Part shown: piece by piece, positions 32,543 to 38,561 of the stretch | Layout of the letters: every line of letters starts with the position of its first letter | Position numbering within the stretch: the first letter of the stretch is position 1 | Position numbers and translations under genes: made by a program | Notes under the pieces: model-generated | The model's input: the letters and a program-made list of their open reading frames with translations, nothing else | Told to the model about the DNA's origin: nothing | Databases searched by the model: none | NCBI GenBank assembly: GCA_002868865.1 | Contig: PKUC01000072.1 | Coordinates: 1 to 38,561 of the forward strand | Source: Desulfuromonas sp. | Lineage (GTDB): Bacteria > Desulfobacterota > Desulfuromonadia > Desulfuromonadales > Geopsychrobacteraceae | Direction of reading: 5' to 3' | Length of the DNA stretch: 38,561 nucleotides

Positions 32543-33658
32543 ATGAATTCTAGAAAGTTGAAAATTGCTTTTCTGGTGGTAAAAAATATTGCCCGTGGCG
32601 GCGGCATTGAAAAATACACCCTAGAATTGGGGAGTCGCTTGGTTCGGCGTGGACATGAGGTGACTGTCTATTCTATGGGGCATTACGGTGAGGTTGCTTT
32701 TGAATGTGAGGGAATGCGTATTGTTCCGCTGCCTTGTATTCAGCATTCCGCCCTTGAAAAATTGACGGTTTCAGCTGCTGCAGCTTTTAAACTCGTTTTT
32801 AGTGGCGAGAAGTATGATGTTGTGCATCTTCATAGCGTTGCCGCCGGTGCTTTTGCTCCTTTACTACGTTTACGAGGATACCGATGTGCTTTGCAGATGC
32901 ATGGTGTTGAATGGCACAGGACGCGTTGGAGTGCTTTTGGCAGAAATATGCTGAAAACTCTCGAGTGGTTGTCTTTGAAGGGAGCCCATGCTTTTACTGC
33001 CGTGTCAAACACCCAGTGTAATTTTTATCACGAGCGAAACGGTGTCGAGATGCGTTACATTTCGACCGGCGCCGACATCAAAGACCACCAACCGGTTCAG
33101 GAAATTTTCAAGCTCGGCTTAGAGGCTGAAAAGTACGTCCTGTTTGCGTCCCGGCTTGTTTATGAAAAGGGTGCTCATTATCTGATCCCGGCGTTTCGGG
33201 CGCTGGATACTGATTTCAAGCTAGTTATCGCCGGAGATGCTAAGGGGGAAGAACAATACAAAAAGCAACTCGTCGATCTGGCCGAAGGTGATCCGCGGAT
33301 TATTTTCCCCGGCTTTGTTGAAGGGCGCGCATTGGTCGAGCTGTTTAGCAATGCGGCTGTTTATGTTCAACCCTCTGAAATCGAGGGACTCTCTATCGCA
33401 TTGCTGGAAGCGATGAGTTACGGGAATTGCTGCCTTGTGAGTGATATCCCCGAAAATAGAGAAGCGATAGGGGAGGCGGGTTTTACATTTAAAAACAAGG
33501 ACACCAATGACTTAAACGCGCAGTTAAGTCGATTGTTGAGCGATCCTGCTCTTAGAAAATCGGTCGCGGTCCAAGCGTCTAAACGCGTGGAAACCGAATA
33601 TAATTGGGATAAAATTGCGGACGAATTTGAATGCTTGTATCGTGAGGTGGCAAAGTAG
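32543..33658 (+). CDS. Family 4 glycosyltransferase (second)
   Basis: A 371-residue GT-B enzyme from ATG 32543 (TTG 32540 rejected; GGGGAG at 32528-32533). The N-terminus KIAFLVVKNIARGGGIEKYTLEL has the glycine-rich loop of GT4 enzymes, and YDVVHLHSVAAGAFAPLLRL follows. The donor domain shows YVLFASRLVYEKGAHYLIPAFR, FKLVIAGDAKGEEQY, IIFPGFVEGRALVELF, and then VQPSEIEGLSIALLEAMSYG with the E-x7-E motif, plus SDIPENREAIGEAGF. It lies directly behind the internal terminator, so its expression may depend on read-through or a local promoter. Confidence 0.9.
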   Translation: MNSRKLKIAFLVVKNIARGGGIEKYTLELGSRLVRRGHEVTVYSMGHYGEVAFECEGMRIVPLPCIQHSALEKLTVSAAAAFKLVFSGEKYDVVHLHSVAAGAFAPLLRLRGYRCALQMHGVEWHRTRWSAFGRNMLKTLEWLSLKGAHAFTAVSNTQCNFYHERNGVEMRYISTGADIKDHQPVQEIFKLGLEAEKYVLFASRLVYEKGAHYLIPAFRALDTDFKLVIAGDAKGEEQYKKQLVDLAEGDPRIIFPGFVEGRALVELFSNAAVYVQPSEIEGLSIALLEAMSYGNCCLVSDIPENREAIGEAGFTFKNKDTNDLNAQLSRLLSDPALRKSVAVQASKRVETEYNWDKIADEFECLYREVAK

Positions 33659-33836
33659 CCGAGAAAAACTAGCAGGATAAACACTTTTGGCCAGTTCTGG
33701 ATCGTTCATGGTTTTAACCATGATGCGCAAAATACTTTACAAACCCAGGTTTTTCCGTAGAGAATAAGACGTCAGGTAGGGGGGGGATGTTCGATAATAG
33801 CGTTGCTATTCCCTCCAATCTATCTTGAGGTTTTCG
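33659..33836. other. Intergenic region with a perfect 8-bp palindrome
   Basis: No gene is visible. At 33706-33723 TCATGGTT and AACCATGA form a perfect inverted repeat around TT, which may be an operator or hairpin. A G-run (GGTAGGGGGGGG, about 33776-33787) follows. Confidence 0.4.
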
Positions 33837-34988
33837 TTGAAAATTGATTCGGAAATCAATTCTCTCATCGCTTGGGTGCAGCGACACAACTATGTAGGCT
33901 ATGACCCTTATGATGCCCTTAATAGCCCCATTATCCGCCGGCTGACATGCGGGCGGAAATATGGGCGGATCGCATGGATTCAATTTATGCGTCGCTGCCC
34001 GATCAACCTACGGCCCTTGTTTTTGGTGCCCAAAGGGTATAATCCAAAAGGGCTGGGGCTTTTTCTCGGCGGCTATGCCAGGTTGCATAAATGCGACCCC
34101 CACTCTGATTATTTAAGGCAGATACAAACTCTACTCAACCTGCTTGAACAAACCCGATGCGCCGGTTATTCAGGCAACTGCTGGGGGTACAATTTCGACT
34201 GGCAGTCTCGCGCTTTTTTTGTTCCTCAATATACCCCAACCATCGTCAACTCGTCCTTTATTGGTCATGCCCTGCTCGACACCTATGATTTGCTCGGTGA
34301 GCAGCGGGCACTTGATATGGCCGTGTCGATCAAGGATTTTTTGCTCAACGACCTTCATCGAACGATCGCAGGTGAGACCTTCGGCTTCAGCTACACACCC
34401 AACGACCGTACTGCTGTTCACAACGCCAACCTTATGGGGGCCTCTTTGCTGATCCGTTTGTACGGCCTGACGGGTGATTCGGTTTTACGCGATACCGCCC
34501 AGGCCAGTCTGGCCTACACCATGGATCGTCAACATGTCGATGGATCATGGTTTTATGCCGAAACGGCGATGCAGAGCTGGATCGATTCGTTTCATACCGG
34601 CTTTAACCTTGAGGCGATCCGCTGGTTTTTAAGACTGGGGGAAGGGCAGGAGTATCGCGCGGCTTACGAGAAGGGTGTGCGTTATTACGCCGAAAATTTT
34701 TTTCTGGAAGATGGTACCCCCAAATACTATCACGACAGAACCTATCCGATCGATATCCATGCACCCGCTGAGGCTGTTTTCTTCTTTGCGGGAGAGGGGA
34801 AAGAATACCGCGATCTGACGCTGCGGGTTCTGAATTGGATGTTGAACAACATGCGTGGTGAACAGGGGTTCTTTTATTTTAGAAGGGGGCCACGTATGAC
34901 CAACAAAGTTCCTTATATGCGCTGGAACCAGTCCTGGGCCTTTCGTGCCCTGAGTGAGTATTTTTTTCACGACCACAAGGGCGAGTAA
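33837..34988 (+). CDS. Alpha/alpha-toroid-like polysaccharide biosynthesis protein, function unknown (VpsJ-like)
   Basis: About 383 residues from TTG 33837, with GAGG at 33827-33830; TTG 33825 is an alternative with no Shine-Dalgarno. There is no signal peptide. Repeated helical hairpins rich in Trp/Tyr (NCWGYNFDWQSRAFFVPQYTPT, YTPNDRTAVHNANLMGASLL, HVDGSWFYAETAMQSWIDSFHTGFNLEAIRW, YPIDIHAPAEAVFFFA, PYMRWNQSWAFRALSEYF) suggest an (alpha/alpha)6 barrel as in unsaturated glycuronyl hydrolases or epimerase C-domains. I recall proteins of this type in exopolysaccharide loci, some named VpsJ, but do not know the activity. It precedes the wecG-type gene by 3 bp. Confidence 0.72.
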   Translation: MKIDSEINSLIAWVQRHNYVGYDPYDALNSPIIRRLTCGRKYGRIAWIQFMRRCPINLRPLFLVPKGYNPKGLGLFLGGYARLHKCDPHSDYLRQIQTLLNLLEQTRCAGYSGNCWGYNFDWQSRAFFVPQYTPTIVNSSFIGHALLDTYDLLGEQRALDMAVSIKDFLLNDLHRTIAGETFGFSYTPNDRTAVHNANLMGASLLIRLYGLTGDSVLRDTAQASLAYTMDRQHVDGSWFYAETAMQSWIDSFHTGFNLEAIRWFLRLGEGQEYRAAYEKGVRYYAENFFLEDGTPKYYHDRTYPIDIHAPAEAVFFFAGEGKEYRDLTLRVLNWMLNNMRGEQGFFYFRRGPRMTNKVPYMRWNQSWAFRALSEYFFHDHKGE

Positions 34989-34991
34989 CCC

Positions 34992-35768
34992 ATGTCCACT
35001 TCGCTTCATGAATTACCGGAACCAATGCCTTTGATGGGGGTTAAGTTGACTCCCTTTGCCGATTATGCTCACGCAATAAAAACTGTGTCCTTTCTGTTGG
35101 CGTCGGAGGATAAAGTCTTCAGTGTTGCTGTGAATCCGGAAAAGATCTATCGGGCCAGCCATGATCGGTCGCTTCGCGAGCTACTCAATCGAGCAGAGAT
35201 CTGTCTTTGTGATGGCGTCGGGGCGGCGCTTGCTGTCCGTGTCCTGCATCGTAAAAAGATCGACCGTATTACCGGTGTTGCCCTGTTTTTTGAGCTGATC
35301 AGGGCTGCGGCTGATAATCAATGGAGGGTTTATCTGCTGGGTGCCAGCCCGGATGTCAATGATGCCGCTGCGAAACAGCTCCAAAATGATCATCCCAATC
35401 TGAATATCGTCGGTCGGCAGGATGGCTATTTTCAGGAAGCTGCCGCTGTTGTTGATGCGATTAATGCTTCCGATGCGCAACTGGTTTTTGTCGCCATGGG
35501 ATCACCCAAACAGGAAATTTGGATTGCCGAGCACCGCGATCAGATCAATGCGCAGTTCTGCATGGGGGTTGGCGGGACGTTCGATGTGGTTTGTGGCAAG
35601 GTGTCATGGGCCCCGGAATTTTTTCGCAGGACGGGGACCGAGTGGCTCTATCGATTACTCATGGAACCGAAGCGCTGGAGGCGTCAGTTGACGTTGCCGA
35701 AATTTGTCTGGTTGGTGATGAAGTACAAAATGGGCCTGGAGAAGGACAGGGGGGCTCCTCTAGCTTGA
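34992..35768 (+). CDS. wecG: WecG/TagA/CpsF-family glycosyltransferase (GT26)
   Basis: A 258-residue enzyme with the complete family pattern: VFSVAVNPEKIYRASHD, then ICLCDGVGAALAVRVL (the catalytic Asp region), RITGVALFFELIRAAA, RVYLLGASPDVNDAAAKQL, LVFVAMGSPKQEIWIAEHRD and CMGVGGTFDVVCGKVSWAPEFFRRTGTEWLYRLLMEPKRWRRQ. These enzymes transfer ManNAc or ManNAcA from UDP to an undecaprenyl-linked GlcNAc acceptor. The adjacent wecC and wecB genes make that donor, so ManNAcA is the likely sugar. The C-terminus is amphipathic and membrane-associated in homologs. Higher GC resumes here. Confidence 0.9.
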   Translation: MSTSLHELPEPMPLMGVKLTPFADYAHAIKTVSFLLASEDKVFSVAVNPEKIYRASHDRSLRELLNRAEICLCDGVGAALAVRVLHRKKIDRITGVALFFELIRAAADNQWRVYLLGASPDVNDAAAKQLQNDHPNLNIVGRQDGYFQEAAAVVDAINASDAQLVFVAMGSPKQEIWIAEHRDQINAQFCMGVGGTFDVVCGKVSWAPEFFRRTGTEWLYRLLMEPKRWRRQLTLPKFVWLVMKYKMGLEKDRGAPLA

Positions 35769-35805
35769 AGGGCTGTCCCTGTTGCCCGTTGTGGAAGCTG
35801 AGGGG

Positions 35806-35833
35806 GGGGCTGTCCCATGCGAAGCCCGTCCCC
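35806..35833. repeat. REP-like palindrome, copy C (inverted, before wecC)
   Basis: Read on the minus strand it begins GGGGACGGGCTTCGCA, matching the start of copy A (GGGGACTGGCTTCGCA) at 15 of 16 positions. The second half is more diverged. It lies 23 bp before the wecC ATG, and an extra GGGCTGTCCC occurs at 35770-35779. Confidence 0.55.
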
Positions 35834-35856
35834 GCAACAACACAAGGAACTTTGCA

Positions 35857-37101
35857 ATGAAGCAACCACAAAAAATCGTCGTCGTCGGTCTGGGATATAT
35901 CGGTCTGCCAACGGCCTCTATGCTGGCGACTAAGGGCTATCAGGTACTCGGTGTCGATGTGAATCCTGTGACGGTGGAGACCATCAATCAGGGGCAAATC
36001 CACATTGTTGAGCCCGATCTCGATATTCTCGTCAGGTCGGCTGTGAACAGTGGGAAATTGAAAGCGTCCCTAACACCGGAGCCGGCGGATGCGTTCATCC
36101 TGGCCGTACCGACCCCCTTCACACAGAATGACGATGCCAGCAACCCCCCCGATATTTCACATGTTGAAGCGGCCACTGAAGCGATCTGTCCCGTGTTGAA
36201 CGCGGGCAATCTGGTGATCCTGGAATCGACCTCGCCGGTCGGAACGACGGAACGTATTAAAGAGATCATTGCCGAAAAACGCAGCGATCTGTTTGCAGCC
36301 TCACCTCTGACCCCTCACACCTCACCGGTCTACGTGGCCCATTGCCCTGAGCGGGTGTTGCCGGGACATGTTTTGCGGGAGCTGGTCGATAATGATCGCA
36401 TTGTCGGTGGCGTCGACCGAATTTCGGCGGAGAAGGTCCGGGGGTTGTATAAAACCTTCTGCAGCGGCGAAATTGTGCTGACGGACAGCCGCACCGCTGA
36501 GATGACTAAGCTGGTGGAGAATTCGTTCCGTGATGTCAATATCGCTTTTGCCAACGAACTGTCGCTGGTTTGCGATAAGTTGGATATCAATGTTTGGGAG
36601 CTGATCGACCTGGCCAACAGGCACCCGCGGGTCGATATTCTCAATCCGGGCCCGGGCGTCGGTGGTCACTGTATCGCCGTCGATCCCTGGTTTGTGGTGG
36701 CGTCCGCGCCGGAGCTGACCCCGTTGATCCGCACCGCCCGTGAAGTGAATGACTGTAAGCCGGAGTGGGTGGTCCGCAAGGTTGCCGTCATGGCTGAGCG
36801 CTTCAAAAACCCGGTGATCGGTTGCATGGGACTGGCGTTTAAGGCCGATATCGATGATTTGCGTGAATCCCCGGCCCTCGCTATCACCCGTAAATTGATC
36901 GATAGCAATATCGGTGAGGTGATGGCCTGTGAGCCGAACGTCAATGGTGAGTTCAGTGAATTCCCCCTGTATGAGCTCGCTGAGGTTCTGACGCGAGCGG
37001 ACATTCTGGTGGTTCTGGTCGATCACGCTGAGTTTAAAGAGATCGATTATGAGCTGTTGGAGGAAAAAGTGCTGATCGATACCCGAGGAATCTGGCGCTA
37101 G
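35857..37101 (+). CDS. wecC: UDP-N-acetyl-D-mannosamine dehydrogenase
   Basis: A 414-residue NAD-dependent nucleotide-sugar dehydrogenase that oxidises UDP-ManNAc to UDP-ManNAcA. The Rossmann motif is [24 protein letters not shown] is typical of WecC. Further motifs are [63 protein letters not shown] with the catalytic Cys, and [16 protein letters not shown]. The end is [10 protein letters not shown]. The frame is open further upstream, but that part only translates a REP-like repeat; ATG 35857 has AAGGA at 35844-35848. The variable loop before AHCPERV is encoded by CCTCAC-type repeats. A partial second copy lies at 23261. Confidence 0.95.
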   Translation: MKQPQKIVVVGLGYIGLPTASMLATKGYQVLGVDVNPVTVETINQGQIHIVEPDLDILVRSAVNSGKLKASLTPEPADAFILAVPTPFTQNDDASNPPDISHVEAATEAICPVLNAGNLVILESTSPVGTTERIKEIIAEKRSDLFAASPLTPHTSPVYVAHCPERVLPGHVLRELVDNDRIVGGVDRISAEKVRGLYKTFCSGEIVLTDSRTAEMTKLVENSFRDVNIAFANELSLVCDKLDINVWELIDLANRHPRVDILNPGPGVGGHCIAVDPWFVVASAPELTPLIRTAREVNDCKPEWVVRKVAVMAERFKNPVIGCMGLAFKADIDDLRESPALAITRKLIDSNIGEVMACEPNVNGEFSEFPLYELAEVLTRADILVVLVDHAEFKEIDYELLEEKVLIDTRGIWR

Positions 37102-37103
37102 AA

Positions 37104-37128
37104 ACTGGCTCCGCAGGTGCCTGTCCCT
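37104..37128. repeat. REP-like palindrome, copy B (after wecC)
   Basis: Begins ACTGGCTCCGCAGG two bases after the wecC stop and ends TGTCCC. It matches copy A at 22 of 24 core positions and has the same orientation relative to wecC. Confidence 0.6.
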
Positions 37129-37155
37129 TTTGGCTCTACTGCTGATTTTAGAACC

Positions 37156-37173
37156 GGCGGGTCGCGTCCCGCC
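37156..37173. repeat. Inverted repeat upstream of wecB
   Basis: GGCGGG and CCCGCC flank TCGCGT, ending 31 bp before the wecB start. The first 11 bases (GGCGGGTCGCG) recur at 22946-22956, just before the wecB fossil. Confidence 0.5.
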
Positions 37174-37204
37174 ACCTCTCGTACCTTCGCCAGTGGAGTT
37201 ATAT

Positions 37205-38374
37205 ATGAAAAAGATACTTTCTATATTCGGCACCCGCCCTGAGGCGATCAAAATGGCTCCGGTGGTCAAGGGACTGGAGCGACATCCGGACAGATTTCAC
37301 AGTGTGGTCTGTGTGACGGCGCAGCATCGTGAGATGCTCGATCAGGTGCTGGCCCTTTTCGATATTCAGCCGGATCACGATCTCAATATCATGAAGCCCG
37401 GTCAGGATCTGTTTGATGTCACCTGTAATGTGCTGCAGGGTCTCAAGTCGGTGTTGCAGGAGGAACAGCCCGATCTGGTGCTGGTTCATGGCGATACAAC
37501 AACGACGATGGCGGGAACGATTGCTGCGTACTACAGAAGGATTCCGGTCGGACACGTCGAAGCCGGTTTGCGCACATTTGACAAGTTTGCTCCTTTCCCT
37601 GAAGAGATCAACCGCAAGATTGCCGGGAGCGTGACCGATCTGCACTTTGCGCCCACTGAAAAGTCGAAACGCAATCTGCTGCGAGAAGGGGTGGCGGAGG
37701 AGGCTATATTTATCACCGGCAATACGGTGGTCGATTCGCTGTTTCTGGCACGAGAGAAACTCAAGACTGGCGGCCTTGATGAGCGGATTGTGACCGATCT
37801 GGTGCAACGCTACCCTTCCCTCGATAGGGTTTTAGCTCCTTCCGCCTCACGCCTCGCACCTCACCGTTTTATCCTTGTTACCGGTCATCGCCGGGAGAAT
37901 TTCGGTGATGGCTTTGAGCAGATCTGCACGGCTTTGAAGGACCTGGTGGAACGCTTTCCCGATATCAATATTATCTACCCGGTCCACCTGAATCCCAACG
38001 TGCAGGAGCCGGTCAAACGTATTCTGGGCGACTGTTCGGGGGTTCATCTGATTGAGCCGCTTGAATATCTGCCGTTTTTACTGCTGATGGATCGCTGTCA
38101 TCTCGTGATCACCGATTCCGGTGGAGTACAGGAAGAAGCGCCTTCACTCGGTAAGCCGGTATTGGTGATGCGCGACACCACTGAGCGACCCGAAGCCGTC
38201 GAGGCGGGCACGGTGAAGCTTGTCGGCACCGACCCGCAGCGAATTGTCACCGCAGCGGCGCAGCTTTTGAGTGACGAAAGCGCCTATCACTCCATGAGTA
38301 TGGCGCATAACCCCTATGGCGATGGCAAGGCGGTTGAGAGGATAGCTGCTGCGATTGAAGGATCTTTCGGCTAG
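37205..38374 (+). CDS. wecB: UDP-N-acetylglucosamine 2-epimerase (non-hydrolysing)
   Basis: A 389-residue GT-B-fold epimerase converting UDP-GlcNAc to UDP-ManNAc. Signatures are [19 protein letters not shown] at the start, [110 protein letters not shown] and a [14 protein letters not shown] end. ATG 37205 has GGAG just upstream; the open extension from 37130 translates an inverted repeat and is rejected. A ~10-residue insertion ([12 protein letters not shown]) before [11 protein letters not shown] is encoded by CCTCAC-like repeats. It feeds wecC and thereby the wecG-type transferase. Confidence 0.95.
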   Translation: MKKILSIFGTRPEAIKMAPVVKGLERHPDRFHSVVCVTAQHREMLDQVLALFDIQPDHDLNIMKPGQDLFDVTCNVLQGLKSVLQEEQPDLVLVHGDTTTTMAGTIAAYYRRIPVGHVEAGLRTFDKFAPFPEEINRKIAGSVTDLHFAPTEKSKRNLLREGVAEEAIFITGNTVVDSLFLAREKLKTGGLDERIVTDLVQRYPSLDRVLAPSASRLAPHRFILVTGHRRENFGDGFEQICTALKDLVERFPDINIIYPVHLNPNVQEPVKRILGDCSGVHLIEPLEYLPFLLLMDRCHLVITDSGGVQEEAPSLGKPVLVMRDTTERPEAVEAGTVKLVGTDPQRIVTAAAQLLSDESAYHSMSMAHNPYGDGKAVERIAAAIEGSFG

Positions 38375-38561
38375 GGGGGGCGGGGACGTTCGTCCTTGAG
38401 TGACTGCACGTCTACCGTGCCACCGAAAGGCGGGCCCGCTTACCCTGTTCGCTAATGGACGTGAACAGCCGCGGGGTTTGATTTTTGTGCTGCTTGCGGC
38501 TTACAGCTCGGTCACCTCAGATTTTATGGATTGTTCGATTAATTTCATTGATTTCAAAGTC
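38375..38561. other. Non-coding end of the window with small inverted repeat
   Basis: No gene is recognisable. A G-rich start (GGGGGGGCGGGGACGTTCGT) resembles the ends of extragenic palindromes. CTGTTC (38445-38450) and GAACAG (38463-38468) are complementary and are followed by a T-rich stretch, a possible weak terminator for the wec genes. Confidence 0.35.

Noticed and set aside
35782-35856. N-terminal extension of WecC
   Set aside because: It only translates the REP-like repeat; homologous sequence begins at ATG 35857, which has its own Shine-Dalgarno.
37130-37204. N-terminal extension of WecB
   Set aside because: It translates the GGCGGG/CCCGCC inverted repeat; WecB homology begins at ATG 37205.

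Overview
The window reads as a chromosomal segment of a Gram-negative deltaproteobacterium, most likely a member of the Desulfuromonadales (Geobacter/Desulfuromonas/Pelobacter relatives). The evidence is a secretin with a C-terminal cohesin domain followed by GspG-like pseudopilins, ftsE-ftsX-envC-ctpA, a divergent polysaccharide deacetylase and xseA-xseB-ispA-dxs, an order I associate with that group. GC is fairly high in most of the window and visibly lower in its centre (impression, not computed). I see no rRNA, tRNA, CRISPR array, transposase or integrase.

Layout. (1) 1-7721, plus strand: 3' part of a type II secretion secretin with a cohesin domain, two GspG-like prepilins, FtsE, FtsX, an EnvC-type murein hydrolase activator with a degenerate LytM domain, a CtpA protease and a YibQ-type polysaccharide deacetylase. 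This is an envelope, division and secretion block. (2) 7718-9139, minus strand: a ParA/MinD-like ATPase with a long extension carrying a CxxC. (3) 9270-13584, plus strand: xseA-xseB-ispA-dxs, i.e. exonuclease VII and isoprenoid precursor synthesis, closed by a rho-independent terminator. (4) 13770-16904: zinc uptake, with znuA diverging from zur-znuC-znuB across a clear Zur-box-like palindrome. (5) 17024-18368: a BioD/DRTGG-type P-loop protein and a small unknown protein.

(6) 18491-38374 is an exopolysaccharide or O-antigen type locus. A sigma70-like promoter and a structured leader containing a terminator-like hairpin precede wza, wzc and a PHP-type tyrosine phosphatase. A lower-GC cassette follows: GNAT protein, polysaccharide deacetylase, Wzx-like flippase, hexapeptide acetyltransferase, GT2, Wzy-like polymerase, GT4, radical SAM/SPASM protein, second GT4 and an orphan alpha/alpha-type protein. 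The locus ends with wecG/tagA-, wecC- and wecB-like genes. Together these could make UDP-ManNAcA, transfer it to a lipid-linked glycan, add further sugars, flip and polymerise the unit, and export it through Wza/Wzc. No initiating phosphoglycosyltransferase is in the window.

The most notable find is in the 564-bp stretch between the phosphatase gene and the GNAT gene. It holds two gene fossils: the exact 3' ends of a second wecB and a second wecC, in the opposite order from the intact pair 14 kb downstream. The wecC fossil is followed by the same REP-like palindrome as intact wecC, and a third copy, inverted, lies just before intact wecC. With the base-composition shift, this suggests the sugar-specific cassette was exchanged between conserved flanks, leaving scars on the left side.
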